Notes under the pieces: generated by a model
Databases searched by the model: none
The model's input: the letters and a program-made list of their open reading frames with translations, nothing else
Told to the model about the DNA's origin: nothing
Shown: piece after piece, positions 1-11,088 of the stretch
How the letters are laid out: each line of letters begins with the position of its first letter
Position numbering within the stretch: position 1 is the first letter of the stretch
Position numbers and translations under genes: made by a program
Assembly (NCBI GenBank): GCA_029255685.2
Contig: CM055313.2
Location: 49,756,579 to 49,820,578 of the forward strand
Source of the DNA: Silene conica
Lineage: Eukaryota; Streptophyta; Magnoliopsida; Caryophyllales; Caryophyllaceae
Length of the DNA: 64,000 bases
Reading direction: 5' to 3'

Positions 1-2
1 AG

Positions 3-962
3 GAGTGGGGAGTGGTAACCCGAGAGCAAAAGATGATTATCAAACAATATTTTGATTCTACTGCTACTGAAATTTCACCGCTCCTAACCAACTCTTTCTC
101 CCCCAAATTAAAGCTATTTGTCAACTTTCTTTGGAACACAATATTACCGAGGAGGGGAGGGCGCGATAAACTGTCAAGTATCGAAGCCATTGTTCTTTAT
201 CATTGGTTAGAGGGTAACAAAATCAATCTTGCTTTCTTGCTTTGTTCGAAAATCTGTCAAGTTTCCTCTGTTTTGGTTAAAGAAAAACTAAGTTCGACTC
301 TAGATATTCCCTACGGAATGTGGGTCTCTGAAATCTTGTTGAAAAAGGGTGTTGTGGACGATTGTAGTTTCGGTGTTAAGCCTCGTGACCGTATGTGTGA
401 CAAATTACTCAAATTAATGGGAATTACATTTGATGGTGCTGATTTGGCTTTTGGGAAGATGGGTGAGGAGGGACCCCGTCCTAATCCATCTCCATCTTTT
501 GTAGACTTAGAAGCCAAGATGGATCAGATTCTAGGGTTGTGTCAGATTAAAAAGGAAAAAGAACATTCGGGTTCCTCGGAAAATCGTGCAGGTAGTAATC
601 GTGAGTTTGAGATTGAAGTAAAGGAATGGATGGCGAAAGTAGACAAGCATTTGGTGAAAATTGGCTCAGAGGTCTCGGTTGTTTGCTCTGAATTACTGGC
701 GATGAGTGATCGTTTGTCCTTTCTTACGACTCAAGGCGGTGCTTTGGTAAGGGATCATGGGTTCTTGCGCACAGATGCGAGCCAAGCTCTTGAAGCGGTT
801 AAAGCGCTTTCCTTAAAGATACTTAACTTCGAGTTGGCTCTAAATGCTCAAGGAAGGAATGTCAGTAGTTGTTTGGATCGTTTGGACACCCTTGAGTTCC
901 GAACCCGACCCGAGTACGTGAGTCCGTATGCAAAGACCCCTGCTTCCAGCTCTCGCTCCTGA
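3..962 (+). CDS. 3' part of an envelope-like / putative plant transposon protein ORF (5' partial)
   Basis: The reading frame is open to the left edge, so the GTG at 12 and the ATG at 33 need not be true starts. It ends with TGA at 960-962. About the first 90 residues hold a pattern, WNTILPRRGGRDKLSSIEA followed by VLYHWLEGNKINLAFLL, which resembles the region of the putative plant transposon protein family (W..TLLP...R..VLLY.I..G..INVG). That family is often found as the extra ORF of Sirevirus or Athila-type elements. The last 130 or so residues are polar and heptad-like, a likely coiled coil. It lies about 670 bp upstream of polypurine tracts and an LTR, where an envelope-like third ORF would sit. 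Host function is unlikely. The family call is from memory of the pattern and is moderate. Confidence 0.5.
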   Translation, partial: EWGVVTREQKMIIKQYFDSTATEISPLLTNSFSPKLKLFVNFLWNTILPRRGGRDKLSSIEAIVLYHWLEGNKINLAFLLCSKICQVSSVLVKEKLSSTLDIPYGMWVSEILLKKGVVDDCSFGVKPRDRMCDKLLKLMGITFDGADLAFGKMGEEGPRPNPSPSFVDLEAKMDQILGLCQIKKEKEHSGSSENRAGSNREFEIEVKEWMAKVDKHLVKIGSEVSVVCSELLAMSDRLSFLTTQGGALVRDHGFLRTDASQALEAVKALSLKILNFELALNAQGRNVSSCLDRLDTLEFRTRPEYVSPYAKTPASSSRS

Positions 963-1629
963 TTCGACATCTCCGTCACTGTTTTGTTGGTTTGCCGTTG
1001 CTCTGTTGTTGTTTTGCTTAAAGTCCGGGGTGGACTTATAAACATTGTTAGTTTTATGGCCCAACTTATTACCTAGCCCATTAGGAATCCCATCCAGACT
1101 CTATAATTGTTTTGCTGTGGCCCAATTTCCCTTCTTATCTTTGGCCCATCTTATTTTACTCTCTTTTGCAGGCCTCGTTATCCGTTTTACTTAAGCCGGC
1201 CCATTTTTTTTCTCTCTAAACATTAGCCTCTTCTCATTCGGCCCATTGGCTTAGTATTCTCGTATTGGTTGTGTATAGTTCTTTACATTCCGTATATGTG
1301 ATTGTGTGATATTTCTATGTTCATATTATTTCGACTCGTTATGTGCTTGCTTATGTTTCGTAGTGTATTATTCTAGTCGTTTCATGTCTTTGTTCTCATC
1401 TTTTCGATGATGTCAAGAGGGGGAAATATGCGACTTAGATTAGAATTTGCCTAAGCTTGCTCCTTGTCGTAATTCATTGTCTCTTAGGGTCCTTAAAGGA
1501 TATGGGTTAGATAGAAGATAGAAACCCTAAGTGACTCTTTGCTATGAATGACCCTTATTATATTGAGGGGGAACATACACTTAGACACGAAATCTAAGAG
1601 AGACTTGCCATCATCAAAAAGGGGGAATT
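963..1629 (+). mobile_element. Sirevirus-like 3' untranslated region with multiple polypurine tracts
   Basis: Non-coding stretch between the ORF and the LTR. Three purine runs with five Gs are visible: about 1414-1426, 1563-1573 and 1614-1629, the last directly abutting an LTR that starts TGTTGAACC. The wording around the last tract (CATCATCAAAAAGGGGG) is what I know from Sireviruses, a Copia lineage noted for repeated polypurine tracts. The final tract would prime plus-strand DNA synthesis. The assignment is inferred, since no pol domain is in the window. Confidence 0.5.
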
Positions 1630-3097
1630 TGTTGAACCATATATTTAAATATATATAGTATATATGTTTATGTTTTGATAATGACAAGTCTAGCTATTTA
1701 TATATTATATACTCGTATGTATAATCGTGTGCTAAGTGTACAGAAATTTAGTAACAAGATCTAATCAATCAAGTACAAACGATTCAAGCATATTAGTCAA
1801 TGAATTGACTAAGTCGAAGATTGATAGAAGATCACAAGCGCGCATAATGAACTAAAGTTATATTTATCAACTATAGCTTTGGTACAAGATTGGTTCTAGT
1901 TATAGCCAGTAGCTATAACTCTATATCATGAAGAAATGATCAAGACTTATGTGTGTTTTAGTTGAAACAATTGTTTCCTAATTTGTGTCGTGTAGTATTA
2001 GTGGTTCAATGGTATTCTATTTTAAATATGGAATTGTTAATCTTAATAGGATTATATAAAATATCTTTTGGGTAAATAAGAAATAAATAAATATCTTATG
2101 AGATAATTATTTATTACTTAAATAAACTAAAGATTTTTATATGATTTTAATTGTCAAAAATATATAGTCTAAATATAGTTTGTTTCGATTTTGGAAATCG
2201 TGTGATATGCCACATTACCAAATCGTGTAGGACTTGCTTAAATAAATATCATGTATTTATTTAATGTCCTAAATAAACTAAGATTATATTATGGTAATAT
2301 ATTTTATTATCTTTGACATGATTTAGGAAGTTGATTTAATAAGGATACTAATTGTTTATTATATAAAGATCTTTCCTAAATATGAATTAGGAAATTGATT
2401 CCTTATATAATACATATAGTACATTATTATATCTTTCCTAAATATATTAAGATTAGATTTATGGTAGTATTACTAAAAGACTAGTATTCTAGTTTTAAGT
2501 AATATTCCTAAATCATCTAGGGTTAGAAATACCTAGATACATATTCTATATAAATAGACTACCTATGACACATTAATTCACACGAAATACATAACACACA
2601 TACACGCATATCGAGAAAGAGCCGCCGTTCATATTCTTCAAAGTTCGAGCTTTTAATTGTCAAATCCGATTCAAGATTCAAGTGCTCAAGCATTGATCTT
2701 ATTCATTCAAGATTGTGACACCAAGAAAACATTGAAGACTTTATCTTATTCACGTAAGATAGATTGAGTATTTAGCGGTACTCGTTGTAAGACAAATATT
2801 TAACGGTATTTGTCGTGGCTAGATATTTAGCGGTATCTAGATTGAGTTGTGACTAACATCAAAGTCACACGAGTAGGGTTGATAAAATTGTAATCCAGAG
2901 TTGGTACTAATTTTATTAATCGAGAATAGTGGACGTAGGTCTCAGAGTGTGAGACTGAACCACTTCAAAAATATCTTGTCTCTACTTTATTATTGCTCTA
3001 CTCAACGATCATCATACAACTACGCATACATCGAAGAAGATTTTAAAAAGAAGGCATACTCAATTCAACCCCCCCCCTTCTTGAGTATATCATATCA
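1630..3097 (+). mobile_element. LTR of the Sirevirus-like element
   Basis: Starts with TGTTGAACC right after the polypurine tract. Very AT-rich upstream part (1630-2570), then a likely transcribed R/U5 part after a TATATAAATAG-like motif near 2547-2557. It ends near a C-run (3069-3077) and TATCA; the right border (3092-3097) is uncertain. The segment AATAGTGGACGTAGGT near 2926 recurs in the fragment at 24415-25524. No second full LTR copy is in the window, so a target-site duplication cannot be tested. Confidence 0.5.
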
Positions 3098-3719
3098 ATA
3101 GACTCTTCAGATTGATTGTCACTAAGTCTAATAAATAAAACAGAAATAAGACTAAAATAAAGATGTGAATAAACTATAATAAAAGGGATGTTAGGATGAT
3201 CGGTTCGTCATAGCTATGATGGCATATAGTCTAGGTCAACATGTATTGCAGTCGTGTAAGGGTATAACAAATCCTTTCGGTCTATGTTATCTAATAACTC
3301 CTTTCGGCCTATGTTATATGTTCCTAGTTCTCACGAATATTGGGTGTCAACAATATAGGTGATTCCTAAAGTCTAGGTCACATACCTTTCAGTCTTAGTA
3401 ACCAAGCTGTCTTAAAACGTTAACTAATTCCCTTCCCTTATCTTTCGATCTCGGGGTGCTCATTATTAAGCATCCTATAAGTCTCCTTTCGGTCTCGTCA
3501 TAAGATAAAGCTATTAACACAAGAAAACAGGTCTGATCATACACGGAGTTGGTCGACCGACCAGCTAATCCAGTCGGTCGACTAACTACCCCAGTCGGCC
3601 GACCAAATAAGTTGGTCGGTCGACCAAGGTCTGCTACAGGTCGCCCTAATTCATGTCATCTACGTCATTACTAACCTACATCCTAACATATGAAGTTTAG
3701 CTACTCATAAAAACAGTAA

Positions 3720-4418
3720 GGCCCTGTTCTTTTGGACTTCAAGTCACTTAATTTAAGTTCACTTCAGATCCTATAAGTTCAGTTCAGTTCAGTTCAGTTC
3801 CTATAAGTTCAGTTTAGTTCCTATAAGTTCAGTTCAGTTCAGATCCTATAAGTTCAGTTCAGTTCAGTTCCTATAAGTTCAGTTCAATTCCTATAAGTTC
3901 AGTTCAGTTCGGTTCAGTTCCTATAAGTTCAGTTCAGTTCAGTTCAGTTCCTATAAGTTCAGTTCAGTTCAGTTCCTATAAGTTCAGTTCATATAAACTC
4001 AATAAAGAAAAGTTGTATACGGAGTATTATTTTTAACAACCGATACAAACATTTTGCTTTAATTATTCGATACACGTCATCTAAAAAAAACAACTCATTA
4101 ATAATTTACCCGTCTTTTACTCTTTAATTAATGTCAAACTATCATCCTCGTTAATGCCAAAAAAACAAGTACTCATTATACGACACACTCACCTTCACCA
4201 ATTGTCACTCTCCAATTAATCAAATTCTTCGTTACCATTGTTAGAGAAAATAAATGGTTAGAGAAAATTGTAATAGTGAGTATTTTTTATCGTAATGTAA
4301 TCGTAGTATAATGTATGAACTATAAACAAACCATTATATATAAAGTTGAAAATATTTTAAATTACCTCGTATTTTAGACTATTTTTTATCAATGTCATAT
4401 AATAATAACAACAACAAC

Positions 4419-4465
<47 letters not shown>

Positions 4466-4814
4466 TAATAACAATAACAATAATAACAATAATAATAATA
4501 ATATAGTTAATTTAAATTAAAATAAAGTTAATTAAGTTCGGGTTTTATAAGTTCAGTTCAGTTCAGATCCTATAAGTTAAGTTCAGTTCAGATCCTATGA
4601 GTTAAGTTAAGTTAAGTTCAGTTCCTATAAGTTCAGTCCAGATCCTATAAGTTCAGTTCAGCTCAGTTCCTATAAGTTCAGTTCAGTTCCTATAAGTTCA
4701 GTTCAGTTCAGTTCCTATAAGTTCAGTTTAGATCCTATAAGTTCAGTTCAGTTCAGATCCTATAAGTTCAATTCAGTTCAGTTCAGTTCAGTTTCAGTCC
4801 AAAAGAACAGGGCC
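3720..4814. mobile_element. Tourist/PIF-Harbinger-type MITE, 1,095 bp
   Basis: Perfect 19-bp terminal inverted repeats begin GGCCCTGTTCTTTTGGACT (3720-3738 and 4796-4814), flanked by a direct TAA on both sides (3717-3719 and 4815-4817). A 3-bp TAA/TTA duplication is the mark of PIF/Harbinger transposition. There is no ORF, so it is non-autonomous. The subterminal parts consist of many copies of the phrase CCTATAAGTTCAGTTC and shorter GTTCA steps (3768-3990 and 4545-4796). The middle holds an AAT/AAC microsatellite. Confidence 0.85.
4400..4503. repeat. AAT/AAC trinucleotide microsatellite
   Basis: About 100 bp of nearly uninterrupted AAT units with AAC interruptions at both ends, in the unique centre of the MITE. 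Probably slippage-grown after insertion. Confidence 0.9.
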
Positions 4815-4817
4815 TAA

Positions 4818-5654
4818 GAACGATAACTACGATAATAACAACGATACTCATAGCGATGAAAACGATAAACATTCAATTAACAAACAAGGTTTCGGGGAAT
4901 CTATCTAACCGGTATAACAATAATGAGAATACTTTAATAAACTAAATTGAAAAGAGAAATACCGTAACAAAGAAGGACTCCAGAACTGACGGATTGAATT
5001 GAATTGAAAACGTGGGACAGAAAGTTTGCTTGAATAAACTAAAATAACTAAAGAGAATTCTAAAGGCTAAAAGTAAATTAGAGATACAGAAACTTGGTAG
5101 CTGAAAAGATTAGATGATTAGGTTAGGGATTAGTCTAGGCTTAAATAAGAATTCTTCAAAGCTTCCCTTAACCTAACCCACGATTATGGGCTTTAATACT
5201 CTTTTACGGATTTCAGAAATCTGCGCTGCGGTCGACCAACCAGTGACCTCGGTCGGTCGACCGGTTATCGGGCCCATGGGGTCTTCTGGCTTTGATTCTG
5301 AACTTCTGGACTTAGCACGTCAAGTATGTTGGTCGATCGACCAGTGAGCTTGGTCGGTCGACCACGACACCTGTGTGTCAGCTCCTAGACTCTTCTTAAG
5401 TTGTTCCTTTGGACTTTGAATTGCGCGTGGACTTCGTTCTTTCGTCATTCCTTTGTTCCTTAAGCTATGCAAAAAATCCCAAGGGTAACATTTGGCTCGA
5501 AATCGCCTCTTTTTCGCATAATTCTGCAAAGTAGTATAAAAATACGAAAGTAGACGAATATAGGGAAATAGCGACTAAAACTCGAAAATGAGCTCTGGAA
5601 TGCGTGTAAAAATAGATGTCAAACATCATCAAATAGACACGCATCACCTCCCGA
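4818..5654. other. Remainder of the Athila-like LTR, no gene seen
   Basis: Continues the LTR region right of the MITE, with four more GGTCGACC/GGTCGATCGACC motifs (5228-5365). Short open frames at 5320-5725 on the minus strand have no recognisable protein. The LTR edge is at 5646 and an 8-bp purine/pyrimidine stretch (5647-5654) separates it from the duplicated TCAAG. Confidence 0.5.
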
Positions 5655-5659
5655 TCAAG
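5655..5659. repeat. Left target-site duplication, TCAAG
   Basis: TCAAG directly before TGTTGGAGG. The same five bases directly follow the right LTR at 22982-22986, marking a simple integrase-mediated insertion of the whole 5660-22981 element. Confidence 0.9.
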
Positions 5660-6968
5660 TGTTGGAGGAAGTGTCCTCGACAATAGTGTGTTGACATAAT
5701 TAAAACTCATTTGAATGAAACACAACTGGGAGTGTTATTCTTTTAAAGTCGACTGATCAACATTTACCGATAATGATTGGCTGTCTAGAGTTTGACATTA
5801 TCGTCATATGATGGTGGTGATCAGTTGATCCCTTAAGGTCATATCTTTAGGGAATTCCGTCTCAATGGAATAAATTAATTAATATTGTATTGGATACGAA
5901 TTAATTAATAACTAGAAATTTTGGAAATAATTTTATATGAAGAATATTTTATAATGGGATTATAATAATAATAGTCAAAGTAATAAAATCGTTTTATTAC
6001 TCGGTTTTTATTTATTCGTTTAGGAAACGATTAAATTGAGAATGAACACGGTTGATCATAAAATTACAAAGAGTTGTAATTTAAATTATGATATTACATT
6101 TTATACAATAATAATCTCGAAATTATTAGTGTAATTATTTAAATGTAATAAATTTGTAAATTATGAATTTTACTAGTTAAATTTACACAATTAACAAATT
6201 GGGTCATGTGTTATGAGACATGTGTGACATGTTACAAATTAACACAATTGACAAAGATAAAATGGAGACCATTTTATCTCAAACTAAACCGTGTAAGTAG
6301 ATGGTGAATAGGGTGATTATGTGTTAAATTGAACATAATCATACTAGTCTTACAAAGCCTAAAATAAGTGTGTAAGATTGTAAGAGTGTGTAAGGCATAT
6401 TGTATGTTTTTTTTGTGTAAGACAAGTGAGCATGCATTGGCTCACTTTGGCTTGTGTAGGCCGGCCATCACATGAGCAAGTAAGCTCATTTTTGCTCCAT
6501 ATATACTTCACTACACACAACATGCAAGAGTTAGTGAAGTGGTGGATGCTTGGATGCTTTCACATTTTACACACTACAAACCTTATTCAATCTCATACTC
6601 TCTAGAAAATAGTCTTTCTAGTATTGAAAATCCTTTCATACTAATAATATTAAGAGTAATATTATTAATTTCTAGTTTACTAATACAATTTTTCTAGTAA
6701 CAAAAATTGTGTTGGTTTGAGATCGGGTACTTGATACGCATCTTTTGGAGACGATTTTTGTTAGATCGTTATAAGGGTATTTTGTTTTTGAAGACTCATA
6801 TAATAGGTGATTATTGAGTATAAACCTTCTAAAACCATTGTAAGCACATTCATTTATCTTATGATATCATCATGCATGCATAAGATCTTATTAAGTTTTA
6901 TGACTAAACTTAAAGAAACAAAACTCACATTAGATATGAGTATAAAATGAGGAACTTAGTTCCCAACA
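5660..6968 (+). repeat. 5' LTR of the 17.3-kb Copia-type element
   Basis: 1,309 bp from TGTTGG to CCAACA. Same length as the right LTR; differences noticed include 5694, 5740, 6263, 6367 and 6726. A TATATATAC motif near 6501 (after the CTCATTTTTGCTCC phrase) could be the promoter TATA box, placing transcription start in the following 30-40 bp. Confidence 0.93.
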
Positions 6969-6970
6969 AG

Positions 6971-6982
6971 TGGTATCAGAGC
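6971..6982 (+). other. Primer-binding site (initiator tRNA-Met)
   Basis: TGGTATCAGAGC, two bases after the LTR end, complementary to the 3' end of plant initiator tRNA-Met. This is the usual Copia primer and fixes the plus orientation of the element. Confidence 0.9.
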
Positions 6983-9400
6983 ATTACGGTTGTTGCATGC
7001 ATGATCGGATTCATGATTTATGTTAAAATCGGATTAACATATATATATTTCGGAATTTTTGAAATATTTTGTATTTATTATGATAAATCACAAAATAATT
7101 TTGCATGTTAAAGTTTCTGATTCTAAAATGGTTTTAGGACATAAAAATAATTTTATGGATTTTTATTGTTCATTTTTATATTTGTTTGTATTTTTGTAGT
7201 TTAAATCGGTTTAAACAAACAATTAATGGGAAAAATAGTTAAAAATAGTTTCTGGCCGAGATTTTTTTATATGTTCTCACATGCATATTTAATATATTGT
7301 ATATGATTTTTCGTAAGAAATAGAGTTAATATTCATGGATTATGAATTTTATGAGATAAATAGTCATAATATGAGCAAAAAATGGGTATATATGGTTATA
7401 TTTCGAATTTAACCTTAGAAATTTTATGAGAAGTCACATGCAATATATAAAGTGCCTGTATGAATTTTCGAAATTATTGGACTTATTTTGCATGATTAAT
7501 GATTTTTATAGTAAAAATCGTGTTAATAGTGACTCAAATTCGACTTTAATAGTTATAGTTGGAATTTTGCCATAACAATTTAACATAATGTCACATGAAA
7601 TATTTACAGAATGTATGTGATTTTTGAGAATTTATTCTCAAGTGATGCATGTTTTATGATTTTAATAGTTGAAATCGGCTATATAATGACTTATTCTGTT
7701 AAAAATAGTTAATCTTAATATTATGGCATGAAATTTTACCCATAGATGTCTTATATGATAGGAACATCAGATCTAAAAGTTGGATATCAAAAAGTTTCTG
7801 TTTTTATGATTATTAATTTTAATGAGTTAATTAGCTAATAATCATGATTTATGAGTCGAAAATAAAATTTTCGAATATGGTCTGTAATTTTTGGTCATTT
7901 TGAGATTCTAATATGTATTTTAGGATGACTGAAAATTTATAGCAATTTATCACAAGTTTTTATAATTTAAATCGGATTTTTAATCATAAAAACGACTATT
8001 ATACGATTTATTTAAGAAATAAACCATAAACATTTGCAAAAGACCATTTTATTAATTTCTGAATTTTTAGAAAATTTTCAGAAAGTTTAAAATTTTTTGA
8101 ATTTTAAATTTCGAATTTTATTGACTCATTTGGCCATATTTTGTTTATTTTTCCCGAAAATACAAGTAATTTATGAACAATAATGCAAAATCAAGTTAGA
8201 TCATGATCAAATATTAGTAGAGACTAAACATTGATTCCTAAAGTAAGTTAGGATGATTAACTTGGACATAAATTAGATTTATGTAATTTTGATGATTTTA
8301 ATAGTTAAAATCGCGCGTATCCGTAAAAACCGTAAACAAATATGAGATATTTGCTCCCATAAGGCGATTTGGCATTAAAAATTGAGCATGTGCATACATA
8401 TTTTATTATTGCATTTTATTTAATATGAATGTCATATTTTGAATGTTATTTATATAATTTGGAATTATGTAATTTTTCTTAGTATGGCCTTAGTTTTAAT
8501 CAATATTACCCGTAATGAAAGGGAATATTGATTCGGTTGTAATTTATGTGATCTCGTATCACGGGTTTGTAATTTATTTTCAGTTTTACAATAGAGTATG
8601 TATATTATTTTATTGTAATTCCGGAGATCCAAAAGACGGTGCCATACGGAAAGGAGTTCCGACAAGACGGTGTTTTCTTGGATGGCGTGCCAATGAAGTT
8701 CAAGGGACCATGGAGTTGGTTTCCGAATTTGTAATAGTTAATTAGTTTTTACTATTACTAGGAAGGCCATACTAGGATTTTATTGCTTTATTGCTTTTAT
8801 TTTGCATTTTATATGTTTGCATGCATAGCCAAATCGCCATAAACATGCATATTAGTTTAAATCGTTAAAAACGACCGTGTCAATTATAATTATCGAGTTC
8901 ACCGATTTAATTCGCTTAAAGGAGATAGATAATAAATTGACAAGACCTCTATATTAAACAAAACAATTGAGAATTAGCCTTACCAAATAGTAGAACCCAT
9001 GAGCTTCTATTTCGTGGGGTGGTGCTAGTCCAGTGGGCAGTACGAACCCCATTACGTAGGATAAGTGGGGCGATGAGGTGGATTCAGTCCAGTGGGCGGA
9101 TCGCATCTCGATGCAATTGAAATTTGGTTTGTACTCAACGGAAGTGTAGAGGACCAGTGGTCAATGTGTTCCGGGCTAAGATGAATAAATAATGATTTGT
9201 CATCAACCAAGAGTTCTATGGTAGAACCGGTTTATTTTAACCCACCAAACCATATTGTTGGGTCGGAGTTCCAGTGGTTCACGATTTCGGTGGTATGGGT
9301 TTGGGTCTTGGAATCATTTATAAAATTGGATAGAGGTCATTTTATAGATGCTTTAACTTGTTAAAATATTTACAAGTTGAATCAAAATGATGATGAATGT
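6983..9400 (+). mobile_element. Long non-coding leader of the 17.3-kb element
   Basis: AT-rich and without a long ORF. The phrase GTTAAAATCGG and variants recur through 7020-8330. Two blocks are shared with the minus-strand inner element at 14358-16787: a peptide-like block at 8620-8732, and a block at 9000-9310 that in the inner element lies just upstream of gag. In this copy no gag follows, so gag has been lost or replaced. Confidence 0.6.
8620..8732 (+). repeat. Leader block conserved between the two Copia subfamilies
   Basis: Matches the reverse strand of about 15016-15135. Shared phrases include AAAAGACGGTGCCAT, GGAAAGGAGTTCCGA and GTTGGTTTCCGAATTTG. Both copies stay open in a frame ending ELVSEF, but the start regions differ and neither is clearly a gene. 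It may be a small leader ORF or a structured RNA element. Confidence 0.55.
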
Positions 9401-10439
9401 TTGTTTTTTCCTTAATTTGTTGTTTTATAACTGTTCATTTTTACTCCTATATAATATCATTCGATTGTAACCAAATATCTCCGCTAAACATCTTATGCTA
9501 TATCGACAAATAGAATCTCTTTCTCCTCACATAAAACCGTGTCTTTGGTTATGGACAAGGTCCCTAGGAATTATTCTATTCCATAGAATTCGATAGGAAG
9601 GTCCTAAGCAAACATAAGATTAACATCTTAAAATTCCTATTAAACCATTATGAATTCTTATAAAGAAACTTAAATAGAAGTGATTCTAGTCAAAAAGTGT
9701 TGATTAAATCTTCTATTCAAACATGGTTCTAAAGTCTTATTGCTCAATTTAATAACTTATCGTCTAAAACTTAAGGGTTAAGAACATGACGAAGTTAATT
9801 GGTAAATTGATTTGAGAAAATCATTATAACCAATATCACCTCACTTCATAGATTGGGTGATTCTTTAAGGTGTAAAGAATAAGAGGTTTTCAATTCTAGA
9901 TGATCAAATACTTTATATCATATGATGATGGAGCTTTACGGGAAGGTTTATTATATGGATAATAAAAGGTCGCCCACTAGAAGTTAGAATGGTTGGATAC
10001 ATTATTCATAATGATGAATGAAACCATAAATAGCCAAGATGAGTGAAAATTATTAGAATGATGAAATCATAAATAGACTACAATAAAGTTTTCAGTACAT
10101 AAGTGACTGTATATCGATACGTCACAAGTTATAAGATAACAGTGGGAGCTTTCCTCCGGAAAGGAAACTCAAAATCTAGAAAGAGTTCTAGATATGTACT
10201 CAAATAGAATCATATTATACGGGATAATATGAGAATGAAGGATACCAAAATTTGTAAGTTTTTGCAATCATGAATAAAAGGTTTATTTGCAAAACACTAA
10301 TACAAATAGATGATTGTACATCAAAAAGCAATATAATAGTGTTGACTATTGTTGCATGACAACATCATTTGAGTTATGATTAACTCAAAATGAAAGATAC
10401 TTTGTCAGAATCCAAATGGGTTGTATGAGACAATATTGA
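9401..10439. other. Retroelement-derived non-coding DNA
   Basis: No ORF of note. Parts such as CAGTGGGAGCTTTCC near 10141 resemble CAGTGGGAGCTATTC near 20651, so this is diverged 3' interior of the same family. Somewhere between about 9330 and 9900 the 5' leader of one element gives way to 3' interior of another. I could not place the junction. Confidence 0.45.
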
Positions 10440-11077
10440 ACCCCATAAGTGAACTGGATTGACTTAGTATGGCCCCTAGCCGCTTACATGAGGTGACATC
10501 TCGAAGCGACTAGAGTGTGAGGCGATTGATGGCAAGTTCAAGTGCCATAGAGTCATATGTGATGACTAGTCGATCACATAGGCAGACTGTAAGAGACACT
10601 CTGTCGGGCAATGTGACCGCTTATAGAGTTCTGGAAATTTTATAGCCGGGTCGTGGCGAGAGCTGCTATAGTATTCTTGTGAGTCAATTCTTAGACTAAA
10701 GACTACTCTCCCAAGATGGTACAGTTTAGGCATAACTTTGATCCATTCTCTACGACTTTTCGTAACTGGAGTCAAATGGGATTGTTTTGGGTTGTGACTG
10801 ACTGTGACTAGTTGGAGGAAGTAGTGCGATAGAAATTGTCCACCCCTTGTCAGGGTTGTTCAAATCTCAGGGCCACTCGAGGAGAAGTTAACTGGAAATG
10901 CGTGGCCACGCTCGGAAGGTATCTATGGTAGATAATTCCGGTCAAACAGTTATTCTCCAGATCGAGGAAACCACTCATGATATGATTGAATGCAAGTACG
11001 ACCTCAGAGAGACATCTTGCATTGAGTGGGAGATTGTAATAGGACAAGAGAATTGGTGACGCACACTTGTCGAGGAC
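10440..11077 (+). repeat. Conserved pre-LTR block, inner subfamily
   Basis: Homologous to about 21000-21660 of the outer element. Shared phrases are GCGATTGATGGC, GCCATAGAGTCATA, AATTGTCCACCCCTTGTCAG and ATGCGTGGCCACGCTCGG. It ends at the polypurine tract AAGTGGGAGAT (11078-11088). It has no long ORF in either copy, yet stretches of over 30 bp are identical, which suggests a packaging, priming or structural role rather than coding. Confidence 0.7.
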
Positions 11078-11088
11078 AAGTGGGAGAT

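Larger units (their letters stand above)
3110..5646 (-). mobile_element. Athila-like (Gypsy) 3' LTR region, minus strand, interrupted by a MITE
   Basis: Read on the minus strand the region begins TGATGCGTGTC at 5646, the same opening as the LTR ending at 24414 (TGATGCGTGCC), a start typical of Athila-type LTRs. It contains many copies of a GGTCGACC-type palindromic motif at 3547-3635 and 5228-5365. Apart from the inserted MITE it would be about 1.4 kb, longer than the 856-bp LTR on the other side of the element, and the two are not alike over most of their length. The left border is not resolved. Confidence 0.45.

Noticed and set aside
2901..3101. 66-codon ORF at the LTR end
   Set aside because: It overlaps the conserved LTR R/U5 region and the C-run; not protein-like.
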